Notes: generated from the letters alone by a model not told the origin. Shown: positions 13,502-21,067, counted from the first letter of the stretch. The stretch: DNA of 21,067 nucleotides from Pullichristensenella excrementipullorum (GCA_018713365.1 DVOU01000075.1:1-21067); one strand, 5' to 3'. Made by a program: numbers and translations.

Positions 13502-14946
13502 CCATCCGCGTTTTTACCCCGGAGACGGGTTTTGTGCAGGACATGGCCGACGTATTGCGCCTGTTCTACGGCGGCGCGCCGATCTTCTTCAACGAGGAGG
13601 GCGAGGCCGACCTGCGGATCGAACACGCCGTCTCCCGCCAGAACGGGCGCTGGTGCGACCAGTTCACTGGCGGGCCGGTGTCCGTGTTCCATTTGCAGGG
13701 CGCGGACGGCGCGGGCGAACTGGAACAGAAGCGCCTGCGCAAGCGCGCCGTAAAGCTGGCGCTGTACGAATACTGCAAAAAGCTGACCGGCGTACATCCC
13801 CCGTGGGGCTCTTTGACCGGCATCCGCCCCTCGCGGCTCTACTATGAGGCCCTGGAGGAGGGGCTCGACCCGGTGCGCACGCTTGTGGACGTGTTCAACG
13901 TCACCGAGGACCGCGCGCAGTTGCTTGACGAAATGCACGATATGCAAGTGGGCGTGCGCACGCCGCCGGAGGGCACGTTCGACATTTACATCGGCATTCC
14001 CTTCTGCAAAACGCGCTGCGCCTACTGCTCCTTTTCCTCGGGCGAGATCGGCGACGGGCATCTGGTGGCCCCTTATGTGGAGGCTTTGAAGCGCGAGATC
14101 GCCATGAGCGCGCAGATCGTGGCGGAAAAGGGACTGCGCGCCCGCGCCCTCTACGTGGGCGGCGGCACGCCCACCGCCATCCCCCGCGAGGCTCTGGAGG
14201 AGATCATCTTCGCCGCGCGCGAGGCCTTCCCCGGCGCGGTGGAGCAGACCGTGGAGGCCGGCCGACCGGACACCATCGACCGCCCCATGCTGGAAATGCT
14301 CCTCAATGCGGGCACGACGCGCATATCGGTCAACCCGCAGACGTTCAACGACGAAACGCTCAGGCGCATCGGCCGCGCGCACACCGCGCGGGAGACCATC
14401 GCGGCCTACCAGCTCGCCCGCGAAGTGGGCTTTACCGACATCAACATGGACCTCATCGCCGCCCTGCCGGGCGAGACGCTCGAGGACTTCCGCCGCACGC
14501 TGGAAACGACCGTTTCCCTCGCCCCGGAGAGCGTCACCGTACACGCGCTGGCCATCAAGCGCTCCAGCCGCTTGCACGAGCAGATGCACGTGCAGGGCGG
14601 CGGCCACGGCCTCACCCCGGCAAGCGAGGCCGAACAGATGACCGCGCTGGCGCGAAAGACGCTGACCGCGGGCGGCTGGAAGCCCTATTACCTCTACCGC
14701 CAGAAGTACATGGCGGGGAATCTGGAAAACGTCGGCTACGCCCGCCCCGGCATGGCCTGCCTTTACAACATCGGCAACATGGAGGAGACGGCCAGCGTGC
14801 TGGCGCTGGGCGCGGGGGCGATCACCAAGTGGCTGTTCGACCGGGCGCGGCGCATCGAGCGCGCCCCGAACGTCAAAAACATCGAAGCCTACATAGCGCG
14901 CGTGGAGGAAATGGCCGCGCGCAAGCGGGAACTGATCTTTTCGTAA
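13498..14946 (+). CDS. hemZ: HemZ-like radical SAM protein
   Basis: The protein is 482 aa from the ATG at 13498, which overlaps the preceding stop. Reading frame remains open upstream to 13174, but that part overlaps the MBL gene and has no ribosome site. A preceding domain of about 150 residues contains GSLTGIRPSRL, as in HemZ. It is followed by the radical SAM core with CKTRCAYC (C170, C174, C177) for the 4Fe-4S cluster and YVGGGTPT for SAM binding. HemN/HemW-like features follow (GRPDTID, RISVNPQTFND, DINMDLIAALPGET). The C-terminal YRQKYMAGNLENVGYA is typical of HemZ. The family is named for oxygen-independent coproporphyrinogen III oxidation, but many gut clostridia that carry it have no complete heme pathway, so the substrate is uncertain. 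The ribosome site is weak (GGGAAAGG, about 13 bases away), pointing to translational coupling. Confidence 0.92.
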   Translation: MTIRVFTPETGFVQDMADVLRLFYGGAPIFFNEEGEADLRIEHAVSRQNGRWCDQFTGGPVSVFHLQGADGAGELEQKRLRKRAVKLALYEYCKKLTGVHPPWGSLTGIRPSRLYYEALEEGLDPVRTLVDVFNVTEDRAQLLDEMHDMQVGVRTPPEGTFDIYIGIPFCKTRCAYCSFSSGEIGDGHLVAPYVEALKREIAMSAQIVAEKGLRARALYVGGGTPTAIPREALEEIIFAAREAFPGAVEQTVEAGRPDTIDRPMLEMLLNAGTTRISVNPQTFNDETLRRIGRAHTARETIAAYQLAREVGFTDINMDLIAALPGETLEDFRRTLETTVSLAPESVTVHALAIKRSSRLHEQMHVQGGGHGLTPASEAEQMTALARKTLTAGGWKPYYLYRQKYMAGNLENVGYARPGMACLYNIGNMEETASVLALGAGAITKWLFDRARRIERAPNVKNIEAYIARVEEMAARKRELIFS

Positions 14947-14958
14947 GGGAGGCGCGGC

Positions 14959-15627
14959 ATGAAACGGCTTTGGACGGCGCTGCTGGCGCTCGCTCTGCTT
15001 TTGTCCCTCGCCGGTTGCAGCCATGAGGAGGAGGAAGCAGACCCCTATGAGGGCGTCCCCGACCCCGTGGCTACCATCACGCTCAGCGACGGGCGGGTGA
15101 TGCGCGCCGAATTGTACCTTGCGCAGGCGCCCAACACCGTGGCCAACTTCATCGATCTGGCCAACTCCGGCTTTTACGACGGGCTGGAGATCTTCCGCGT
15201 GGTCACCGGGGCTTTCATCCAGACCGGCGACCCGCTGGGCAACGGCACCGGCGGGCCGGGCTACGCCATCCGCGGCGAGTTTGCCGAAAACGGCTACGAG
15301 GGCAACACCCTCTCGCACACGCGCGGCGTGCTTTCCATGTGCCGCACGGAGGACTTTGACTCCGCCGGAAGCCAGTTCTTCATCATGCAGGGCAGCTATC
15401 CCGCCGATTACGACGGCAAGTACGCCGCCTTTGGCAAGCTCATGGACGAGGAGAGCCTCGCCGTGCTGGACGCCGTGGCCGGCGTGGCCGTGGACGCCAG
15501 CTACCGACCGCTGGTGGTCACTGCCATCGACACCATTCGCGTGGACACGCACGGCTACAACTTCCCCTTCCTGAAGGTGGGCGAGGAAGCCGAAGCCGAG
15601 GCGTCGAGCGCGCCCGAAAACCAGTAA
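14959..15627 (+). CDS. Secreted lipoprotein cyclophilin-type peptidyl-prolyl isomerase
   Basis: The protein is 222 aa. AGGGAGG lies upstream of the ATG at normal spacing. A lipoprotein signal ends in LAGC with Cys20 as the acylated residue, so the protein acts outside the membrane. The rest is a cyclophilin: NTVANFIDLANSGFYDGL, FRVVTGAFIQTGDP, GTGGPGY, SAGSQFFIM and YAAFGKL. Compared with human CypA, the arginine (R55) and glutamine (Q63) positions and the SQFFI phenylalanine are kept. The F60 position is Ala, and the W121 and H126 positions are Tyr, so activity may be low or the ligand different. The C-terminus is acidic (EEAEAEASSAPENQ). It is followed 12 bases later by a second cyclophilin and probably arose by duplication. 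It may help fold exported proteins. Confidence 0.93.
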   Translation: MKRLWTALLALALLLSLAGCSHEEEEADPYEGVPDPVATITLSDGRVMRAELYLAQAPNTVANFIDLANSGFYDGLEIFRVVTGAFIQTGDPLGNGTGGPGYAIRGEFAENGYEGNTLSHTRGVLSMCRTEDFDSAGSQFFIMQGSYPADYDGKYAAFGKLMDEESLAVLDAVAGVAVDASYRPLVVTAIDTIRVDTHGYNFPFLKVGEEAEAEASSAPENQ

Positions 15628-15639
15628 AGGAGAATGCGC

Positions 15640-16155
15640 ATGAAAAACCCCATCGTCACCATCACCATGGAAAACGGCAAGGTCATCAAGGCGGAACTGT
15701 ACCCGGACGTGGCCCCCAACACGGTGGCCAACTTCGTCAGCCTCGTGGAAAAGGGCTTTTACGACGGCCTGATTTTCCACCGCGTCATCCCCGGCTTCAT
15801 GATCCAGGGCGGCGACCCCACCGGCACCGGCATGGGCGGCCCCGGCTACCGCATCGTGGGCGAGTTCCGCCTGAACGGCGTGAAGAACGACTTAAAGCAC
15901 ACCCGCGGCGTCCTCTCCATGGCCCGCTCCATGCACCCGGATTCCGCCGGCAGCCAGTTCTTCATCATGCACGCGGACGCGCCGCATCTGGACGGCCAGT
16001 ACGCCGCCTTCGGCAAGGTCATCGAGGGCATGGACGCCGTGGATGAGATCGCCTCCTGCGATACCAACGCGCAGGACCGCCCCCTCAAAGAGCAGAAGAT
16101 CAAAACCGCCACTGTGGAGACCTTCGGCGAGACCTATGCCGTAAAGAAGGCTTGA
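15640..16155 (+). CDS. Cytoplasmic cyclophilin-type peptidyl-prolyl isomerase
   Basis: The protein is 171 aa starting MKNPIVTITMENG. The ATG at 15640 lies seven bases after AAAGGAG (15627-15632); an ATG at 15634 is too close to that site. There is no signal peptide. The active site is more canonical than in the preceding copy: FHRVIPGFMIQGGD (R, F, M and Q all present), GGPGYRIVGEF, HTRGVLSMA and AGSQFFIM. The W121 position is His and the H126 position is Tyr, as is common in small bacterial cyclophilins. It catalyses cis-trans isomerisation of prolyl bonds in the cytoplasm. It is the last gene of the recJ run, and its stop codon lies inside the -35 box of the next promoter. Confidence 0.96.
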   Translation: MKNPIVTITMENGKVIKAELYPDVAPNTVANFVSLVEKGFYDGLIFHRVIPGFMIQGGDPTGTGMGGPGYRIVGEFRLNGVKNDLKHTRGVLSMARSMHPDSAGSQFFIMHADAPHLDGQYAAFGKVIEGMDAVDEIASCDTNAQDRPLKEQKIKTATVETFGETYAVKKA

Positions 16156-16180
16156 CAGACGGGCCGCGTGTGTGAATAAT
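16152..16180 (+). promoter_or_regulatory. Promoter of the Ig-like protein/aldolase/phosphohexomutase operon
   Basis: A perfect TTGACA (16152-16157), a 17-base spacer and AATAAT (16175-16180, five of six) predict a start near 16187. The -35 box contains the TGA stop codon (16153-16155) of the upstream cyclophilin gene. Confidence 0.85.
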
Positions 16181-16184
16181 AGTA

Positions 16185-16229
16185 GGGGGAGCGGTATGCC
16201 CCGTTCGCGCCCCGTTCCCCCGGCTTTTT
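16185..16229 (+). terminator. Terminator-like hairpin at the transcript start
   Basis: GGGGGAGCGG (16185-16194) pairs with CCGTTCCCCC (16212-16221) over 10 positions with one G-U pair, and GGC then TTTTT (16225-16229) follow. It can end the upstream recJ-cyclophilin transcript. It also begins exactly where the promoter at 16152-16180 should start RNA, so it would lie in the leader of the next operon. The AAAGGAGGT ribosome site (16231-16239) follows at once. Confidence 0.65.
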
Positions 16230-16249
16230 CAAAGGAGGTCTGCCCCCGC

Positions 16250-17911
16250 ATGCGCAGGTTCGCGGCGCTGCTTGCGGCCCTTGCCCTCGCGCTTTTGTGC
16301 GCGGGGGGCTTTGCCATACCTTCGGCGCGCGCAGAGAGCGCGGAGCCGACGCAGCCGCCCCTGCGCCACGTGCTGGACATCCGCTTTTCCGTCTCCCCGG
16401 CGGCGCTGGTGGAGCCGGGCGCGGTGACGTTGACCTTCACCATCGCCAACACTTCGGAGTACGACGCCGAAAACGTCTACATCTCCTCCTCGGACGGGCT
16501 GCGCACCGAGCCGCTGGGGCAGATCGAGGCCGGCGACAGCCGCACCTTCAGCCGCGCCCACGATGTGACCGAGGCGGAACTGGAGGCGGGACGCATCACC
16601 TACATCTTCTCCCACGACGGCGTGGCCGGCGACCCGGACACCGTCAACTACACCGTGGACTGCCCCATCGAGCGCGCCATCGCCCGCGGCGAGGTGGAGT
16701 TCACCCGCCAGTTCTCCGCCGCTTACGCCCGGCCCGGCGACGTGGTGACCATCACCTACCGCGTGCGCAACGCCGGCAACGTGCCCATCGCCGACCTGCG
16801 CGTGGACGATGCCCCCGGCGAGTTCGCCGGCCGCGCCGACAGCCTGGACGTGGGCGAAACGCGCCTGTTCACAAGCCGCGTCAGCGTGGAGGACGTGACC
16901 ACCTCCGCGCCGCGATTGCGCTACACCGTGCCCGCCGAGGGCGGCGAAGAACGCGAAGTGACGCTTTCGGAGGCGCGCATCCTGCTGGCCGACGAACAGC
17001 TCACCGCCACCCTCGCCCTCGACCGCGAGACCGCGCGCGTGGGCGAGACGGTCACAGCCACGCTGACGGTCATGAGCCTTGGCAACGTCAGCTTCTATGA
17101 TCTGGCCGTGTACGACGAGAGCTTTGGCGGCCTCGTGGCCGACAGTCTGGAAATGGAGCCCGGCACGCAGACGCTCACCATCCAGCGCCAGTACCCCGTG
17201 CGCGGCGACGCCACCTATCAGCTGCGCGTGCGCGCGCTCAGTTCTTCCGGGGCCGTCATCGAAACGCTCACCGAGCCGGTCTCGCTGCGCGCCCTGCCCG
17301 CCGAGAGCGGCGCGGACATCTCCGTTTATGCCGAGGCCGTCTATCCGCAGATCGCCGCCGCCGGCGAGGTGCCCGTGGACGTGTACATCCTCAACGAGGG
17401 CGGCGAGAGCGCCCGCGACGCCGTGCTTTCCGAACTCAGCACCGGCACGCAGCTGCGCGCGTTCGACTTCCTCGCCGCGCGCTTCACCACCCACCGGCGC
17501 GTGTACGTGCCCGTTTCGCAGACGGGGGAACTGACCTTTTCCGTGCGCTATGTGAACGCCGCCGGCGTGGCCTGCACGGTGGAGAGCCCGCCCGTGCTGG
17601 TGGAGATCGCGCGCGGCGGCCAGCGGCTGGATCAGATCGAGGAAAGCGCGCCCTATTCCGGCCAGTCCGTGAAGATCAGCGAAAACCCCACCTTCCTGTT
17701 CATGCTCGGCGGGGCGGCGCTGTTGCTGATCGCGCTGGCGGTGGCGCTGCTGATCACCTCGCGCAAACAGCGCCGTCAGCGGCGCGAAAAGCTGGAAAAG
17801 CAGCGCCGCCAGCGGCAGGAGGAACTGGGCAAGACCAATCGCTTCACCCCCGTGCGCGCCGCCCAGCGCAAGGCTGAAAAGCCCAAGGGCGAAAAGGACG
17901 GACCAACATGA
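16250..17911 (+). CDS. Membrane-anchored surface protein with Ig-like (CARDB/DUF11-type) repeats
   Basis: The protein is 553 aa. The ATG at 16250 is chosen because AAAGGAGGT (16231-16239) precedes it by 10 bases and the predicted transcript starts near 16187; in-frame starts upstream have neither. The signal peptide is MRRFAALLAALALALL with a likely cut after ARA. Four beta-rich modules of about 100 residues follow (about 40-140, 140-245, 245-345, 350-455). Each has the pattern of a PGxxVTxTxxVxNxG strand then an LxxGETRxF-type strand, seen in CARDB and DUF11 repeats. A membrane helix (FLFMLGGAALLLIALAVALL, about 484-505) precedes a basic cytoplasmic tail of about 50 residues (SRKQRRQRREKLEKQRRQRQ) with coiled-coil character. 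The function is unknown. The topology suggests an exposed stalk, with ligand or cell-wall contact outside and an RNA, lipid or protein contact inside. The end overlaps the next gene by ATGA. Confidence 0.8.
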   Translation: MRRFAALLAALALALLCAGGFAIPSARAESAEPTQPPLRHVLDIRFSVSPAALVEPGAVTLTFTIANTSEYDAENVYISSSDGLRTEPLGQIEAGDSRTFSRAHDVTEAELEAGRITYIFSHDGVAGDPDTVNYTVDCPIERAIARGEVEFTRQFSAAYARPGDVVTITYRVRNAGNVPIADLRVDDAPGEFAGRADSLDVGETRLFTSRVSVEDVTTSAPRLRYTVPAEGGEEREVTLSEARILLADEQLTATLALDRETARVGETVTATLTVMSLGNVSFYDLAVYDESFGGLVADSLEMEPGTQTLTIQRQYPVRGDATYQLRVRALSSSGAVIETLTEPVSLRALPAESGADISVYAEAVYPQIAAAGEVPVDVYILNEGGESARDAVLSELSTGTQLRAFDFLAARFTTHRRVYVPVSQTGELTFSVRYVNAAGVACTVESPPVLVEIARGGQRLDQIEESAPYSGQSVKISENPTFLFMLGGAALLLIALAVALLITSRKQRRQRREKLEKQRRQRQEELGKTNRFTPVRAAQRKAEKPKGEKDGPT

Positions 17912-18588
17912 CCTTTCAGGGATATACCGAGGACACGCGGGCCTTCTTCATGGCCCTGCGCTTTAACAACAACCGCGAATTTTTTCTGAACAACCGCGAA
18001 TGGTACCTAAGGAGCGTGCGCGAGCCGAGTCTGGCGCTGGTGGAAGCGCTTGCGCCGGCCGTTGAACAGATCGACCCCGGCATCGAGACGCGCCCCCAGC
18101 GGGCGCTGGCGCGCATCAACCGCGACACGCGCTTTTCCCGCGACAAATCGCCCTACCGCGACCACGTGTGGATCTCCTTCCGCCGCCCGGAGGAGGAGCG
18201 GGGCCATCTCCCCTCGTTTTACGTGGAGGTGGGCGTGGAGGGCGTCTACTTCGGCATGGGCGCCTACGCCCCCGAGCGCGCGCGCATGAACGCCCTGCGG
18301 CGGCACCTGCGCCTCGCGCCGGAGGAGCCGAAAGCGCTGCTTGATGCGCTGGAGGGGCAGTTCACGCTGTTCGGGCAGGCCTACAAGCGCCTCGCCGTGC
18401 CGGAGGAACTGCCCAGAGCGCTCGTTCCCCTCTACCTTCGCAAGAGCTACTGCTGGGAGAGCCGCCTGCCCTTTGACCGCGCCTGCTCCCCGCAATTGAC
18501 GGCGGACATCGCCGCCGGTCTTTCCCGCCTCAAGCCCCTGTACGACTACCTGACCGCCTGTACGCCGGAAGAGGAGGACTACCAATGA
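17908..18588 (+). CDS. DUF2461 family protein
   Basis: The protein is 226 aa, a usual length for DUF2461 (TIGR02453). Its typical features are visible: an opening FFMALRFNNNREFFLNNREWY-like segment, then RINRDTRFSRDKSPYRDHVWISF, then FYVEVGVEGVYFGMGAY. The conserved charged stretch NRDTRFSRDKSPYR is the family hallmark. No biochemical function is established and there is no signal peptide or membrane helix. The ATG (17908) overlaps the preceding stop by four bases, so it is translated together with the surface protein, and its own stop overlaps the aldolase start in the same way. Confidence 0.9.
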   Translation: MTFQGYTEDTRAFFMALRFNNNREFFLNNREWYLRSVREPSLALVEALAPAVEQIDPGIETRPQRALARINRDTRFSRDKSPYRDHVWISFRRPEEERGHLPSFYVEVGVEGVYFGMGAYAPERARMNALRRHLRLAPEEPKALLDALEGQFTLFGQAYKRLAVPEELPRALVPLYLRKSYCWESRLPFDRACSPQLTADIAAGLSRLKPLYDYLTACTPEEEDYQ

Positions 18589-19241
18589 CCGAACAGGAAC
18601 GCTCGCAAAAGGCGCAGGAGTGTCTGCGCGCCGCCAAACTGCTCTGCCGCCGCGCCCTCGTCAACGCCTATGAGGGCAATGTCTCCGTGCGGCTGGAAGG
18701 CAGCATCCTCATCACGCCCTCGGCCGTGTGCAAGGAGGAGCTGGAAGAAGACGATCTGGTGGAGGTCGATCTGGCCAGCGGCAAAACGCTGCATGCCAAG
18801 GAGGGCCGCGTCCCTTCCAGCGAGACGAAGATGCACCTGTGCGTCTACCGCCACAGCGGTGCGCAGGCCGTGGTCCATGGCCATCCGCCCTTCGCCACCG
18901 CCTACGCCGTGGCCGCCAAGCCCATCGAGACGCGCGCCTACCCGGAGATGCGCATACTCTACGACCGCATCCCCCTCTGCCGCTACGGACGGCCCGGCAC
19001 GGACGACGTCAATGTGGACATTCCCGAAGTGATCAAGACGCACGACGTGTTCCTGCTTGCCAACCACGGGCTGGTGGCCGCCGGGCCAGACGCCATGACG
19101 GCCGCCTACCGGCTGGAGGGCGTGGAATCCATCGCCAAGGTACTGACGCTCACCCACCTGCACGGCGGGGAGAGCGCCCTGCCGCGCGCCGAACTGGACG
19201 CGCTGCGGGACATCTACTACGACAAAAGGAGGCAGTTATGA
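18585..19241 (+). CDS. Class II aldolase/adducin family protein (fuculose-phosphate aldolase-like)
   Basis: The protein is 218 aa, the size of L-fuculose-1-phosphate aldolase and L-ribulose-5-phosphate 4-epimerase. The catalytic glutamate and zinc ligands are all present: SSETKMH (E80), VVHGHPPFA (H98, H100) and LANHGL (H161). Their spacing matches E. coli FucA (E73, H92, H94, H155). An N-terminal YEGNVSVRL and ITPSAVCKEEL correspond to the phosphate-binding loops. It probably cleaves a sugar phosphate to dihydroxyacetone phosphate and an aldehyde, but the sugar cannot be told; nucleoside-salvage aldolases are also in this family. It lies directly before a phosphohexomutase with an ATGA overlap, suggesting shared sugar-phosphate metabolism. 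Confidence 0.93.
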   Translation: MTEQERSQKAQECLRAAKLLCRRALVNAYEGNVSVRLEGSILITPSAVCKEELEEDDLVEVDLASGKTLHAKEGRVPSSETKMHLCVYRHSGAQAVVHGHPPFATAYAVAAKPIETRAYPEMRILYDRIPLCRYGRPGTDDVNVDIPEVIKTHDVFLLANHGLVAAGPDAMTAAYRLEGVESIAKVLTLTHLHGGESALPRAELDALRDIYYDKRRQL

Positions 19242-20749
19242 CTTCCGACCCCTGCACATGGCCACGCCTGAAGAGCGGCAGTTCCATCCGCGCCGACGAG
19301 GCCCTGCTGACCGACGATTTCATCAAGCGCCTCGGCTTCGCCTTTGCCACCTGGCTGGCCGCGCGCAATGAGACCACGCCCGACCGCCTGACCATCGCCG
19401 TGGGGCACGATCCGCGCGCCTCCGGCCCCCGCCTCAAGGCCGCCTTCATCGACGGCCTCACTGCCGCCGACAGCGACGTGCTGGACTGCGGCCTTTCCAC
19501 CGCCCCGGCGGTGTTCGGCACCACGCTGACGAATGAACACAGCGCCGACGGCGCGGTGATGATTACCGCCAGCCACCTGCCGCCCCGCCTCAACGGCCTC
19601 AAGTTCCACACCCGCGAGGGCGGGCTGCGCGGCGAGGACGTGGACGAAGTCATCCATCTGGCCATGGAGGCCCGCGTGCCGGTGCGGCTGGTGTCGCCCT
19701 GCGACGCGCTTTCCGCCTATCAGGAATCCCTGCGCGCGCTGGTAAAGCGCAAACTGGAGGACGACGCCTCCAAGCCGCTGCTTGGGCTGCACGTGGTGGT
19801 GGACGCGGGCAACGGCTCCGGCGGCTTCTACGCCTCGTTTCTCGAAAGCCTCGGCGCCTGGGTGGAGGGCAGCCAGTTCCTCGAGCCGGACGGTTCCTTC
19901 CCCCACCACGCCCCGGACCCGGAAGATCCGGCGGCCATGCGCGCCCTTTCCAAGGCGGTGGTCAAAAACGAAGCCGATCTGGGCGTGCTTTTCGACGCCG
20001 ACTGCGACCGCGCCGCCATCGTTTTAAGCGACGGCCGCCTCGTCAACAAAAACCGCCTCATCGCCCTCACCGCGGCGATGCTGCTGTCCAAAAAGCCGGG
20101 GCAGACCATCGTCACCGATTCGGTGACCAGCACGGGGCTTGCGCGCTTCATCACCGAATGGGGCGGCACGCACTACCGCTTCAAGCGCGGCTACCGCGCT
20201 GTCATCGACGAGGCCATGCGCTTAAACGACGAGGGCATCGACTGCCCGCTGGCCATCGAGACCAGCGGCCACGCCGCCTTCCGCGAAAACCACTTCCTCG
20301 ACGACGGCATGTACCTGGTCACGCTGCTCATTTGCGAGGCCATGGACCTAAAGCGCGAGGGCAAGACGCTCTATTCCCTGCTGGAAGGGCTGCAGGAGCC
20401 GGTGGAATCGCTGGAACTGCGCCTGAACATCCGCGCCGACGAGCCGCGCGAGGCCGCGCAGGAGATGATCGAACTGATCCTCTCCCACACGCTCGATGAC
20501 CCCACATGGCGGCTGGCGCGGGACAACCGCGAGGGCGTGCGCATCGTCTTCGACTTTGGCGGCGAGGTGGAGAGCGCCTGGTTCCAGCTGCGCCTCAGCG
20601 TACACGACCCGGTGATGGCGCTCAATCTGGAAAGCGACGTGCCCGGCGGCGTTCAGTGGATGCTCGCAAAGCTCGCCGCCCTGCTGGGCGACGAGACCGA
20701 CGTGGATCTTTCGCCCCTGCGCGCGGCGCTCAAGGACGCGGGAGAATAA
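19238..20749 (+). CDS. Alpha-D-phosphohexomutase (phosphomannomutase/phosphoglucomutase)
   Basis: The protein is 503 aa from the ATG at 19238, which follows AAAAGGAGG by five bases and overlaps the preceding stop; open frame further upstream only overlaps the aldolase. The four-domain mutase signs are present. The phosphoserine loop is ITASHLP (Ser112), where most members have TASHNP. The metal loop is DADCDR (D253, D255, D257), where the usual Gly is Cys. A sugar-specificity segment near RFKRGYR, ETSGH near residue 340 and a C-terminal phosphate-binding RLSVHDP complete the set. The TASHLP and DADCDR variants resemble a divergent subfamily, also seen in plants, whose substrate is not settled. 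It probably interconverts hexose 1- and 6-phosphates. No clear terminator follows. Confidence 0.93.
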   Translation: MTSDPCTWPRLKSGSSIRADEALLTDDFIKRLGFAFATWLAARNETTPDRLTIAVGHDPRASGPRLKAAFIDGLTAADSDVLDCGLSTAPAVFGTTLTNEHSADGAVMITASHLPPRLNGLKFHTREGGLRGEDVDEVIHLAMEARVPVRLVSPCDALSAYQESLRALVKRKLEDDASKPLLGLHVVVDAGNGSGGFYASFLESLGAWVEGSQFLEPDGSFPHHAPDPEDPAAMRALSKAVVKNEADLGVLFDADCDRAAIVLSDGRLVNKNRLIALTAAMLLSKKPGQTIVTDSVTSTGLARFITEWGGTHYRFKRGYRAVIDEAMRLNDEGIDCPLAIETSGHAAFRENHFLDDGMYLVTLLICEAMDLKREGKTLYSLLEGLQEPVESLELRLNIRADEPREAAQEMIELILSHTLDDPTWRLARDNREGVRIVFDFGGEVESAWFQLRLSVHDPVMALNLESDVPGGVQWMLAKLAALLGDETDVDLSPLRAALKDAGE

Positions 20750-20795
20750 ATTCTTGTAACATTCTTGAAAAAACGCGCTCAAAACGGCGCGGATA

Positions 20796-20804
20796 TGGTA
20801 CAAT
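20796..20804 (+). promoter_or_regulatory. Transketolase promoter (extended -10)
   Basis: TGGTACAAT is an extended -10 (TG, one base, then TACAAT, five of six to TATAAT). There is no good -35 at 16-18 bases, which is usual when the TG extension is present. The start would be near 20811, leaving a leader of about 60 bases. Between the phosphohexomutase stop (20749) and this site is an A/T-rich stretch with no convincing terminator. Confidence 0.7.
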
Positions 20805-20869
20805 AGAGTCGTCAGCAACGATTGTTCGTACCGCAGCGACCAACATAAACGATAAAGGAGATGCTCGCC

Positions 20870-21067
20870 ATGAACAAGGAACAGATGGTCGTCAACGCCA
20901 TCCGCATTCTCAGCGCCGAGGCCGTGCAGAAGGCCAAGTCCGGCCATCCCGGCATGCCGATGGGCGCGGCCGCCATGGCCTACGCCGTGTGGGGCCGCGA
21001 GATGATCCACAACCCCGCCGATCCCAAGTTCGTCAACCGCGACCGCTTCGTGCTTTCCTCCGGCCAC
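20870..21067 (+). CDS. tkt: Transketolase, N-terminal part (runs off the window)
   Basis: The first 66 codons of a transketolase are present: the ATG at 20870, with AAAGGAG (20854-20860) nine bases before it. The peptide contains KAKSGHPGMPMGAA, the conserved N-terminal thiamine-diphosphate-binding region of transketolases (SGHPG with the catalytic histidine), and RDRFVLSSGH, where the second conserved histidine lies at the window edge. The enzyme moves two-carbon units between sugar phosphates in the pentose phosphate pathway in the cytoplasm. Most clostridia have either full-length or split transketolase; which applies here cannot be told because about 600 residues, or a split partner, lie outside. 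Confidence 0.96.
   Translation, partial: MNKEQMVVNAIRILSAEAVQKAKSGHPGMPMGAAAMAYAVWGREMIHNPADPKFVNRDRFVLSSGH

Noticed and set aside
13489..15780. Long minus-strand open frame opposite hemZ and the first cyclophilin
   Set aside because: It spans two well-supported genes on the other strand and has no recognisable domain or ribosome site. Similar antisense frames over recJ (7866-9584) and rel (9618-11267) were rejected for the same reason.
18728..19237. Upstream extension of the phosphohexomutase frame
   Set aside because: It overlaps the intact aldolase in another frame, encodes Arg/Gly/Pro-rich sequence, and the ATG at 19238 has a strong ribosome site.
20774..20791. CGCGC/GCGCG hairpin as terminator after the phosphohexomutase
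   Set aside because: The stem is only five pairs, no T tract follows, and it lies immediately upstream of the transketolase -10 region.

Overview
This window comes from a GC-rich bacterium that is most likely a member of the Clostridia (Bacillota). The evidence is strong AGGAGG-type ribosome binding sites, near-consensus sigma-A promoters with A/T-rich upstream DNA, a single long Rel (p)ppGpp synthetase/hydrolase, a HemZ-type radical SAM protein, a membrane pyrophosphatase, and the run recJ-rel-dtd-MBL hydrolase-hemZ, an order I know from clostridial genomes. Family and species cannot be fixed from the sequence.

Left part (1-5186). The first 30 bases are the 5' end of a 16S rRNA gene read leftward, with its leader and a perfect TTGACA-17-TATAAT promoter at 267-295. 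Reading rightward is an orphan solute-binding-protein-like gene (385-1512) that ends in a bidirectional terminator. Three leftward genes follow: a small AT-rich zinc-ribbon membrane protein (2001-1570), the ion-pumping pyrophosphatase hppA (4180-2078) with its own promoter and terminator, and a PHP-family histidinol-phosphatase-like gene (5186-4338).

Centre (5255-16155). A single-chain SecDF homologue (5319-7817) has its own promoter and a following hairpin terminator. Behind it lie seven tightly packed genes: recJ, rel, dtd, an MBL-fold hydrolase, a hemZ-like gene and two cyclophilins. They are separated by 1-12 bases or overlap, so they are probably one transcript covering DNA repair, stringent response, tRNA proofreading and protein folding.

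Right part (16152-20749). A TTGACA-17-AATAAT promoter overlaps the stop codon of the second cyclophilin. It leads into a terminator-like hairpin and then an operon of four genes: a membrane protein with Ig-like repeats, a DUF2461 protein, a class II aldolase and a phosphohexomutase. All three junctions in this operon are 4-base ATGA overlaps. A transketolase gene with its own extended -10 promoter begins at 20870 and runs off the window.

Most of the content is housekeeping. I see no defence system, phage, CRISPR array or biosynthetic cluster. The most unusual item is the SecDF homologue. It has lost both transmembrane aspartates thought to carry protons in SecDF, and a 108-codon Thr/Asp/Glu/Ala repeat is inserted into a beta-hairpin loop of its SecF-side extracytoplasmic domain. 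Also notable are the promoter/terminator overlay at 16152-16229 and a perfect dyad over the -35 box of the rRNA promoter.
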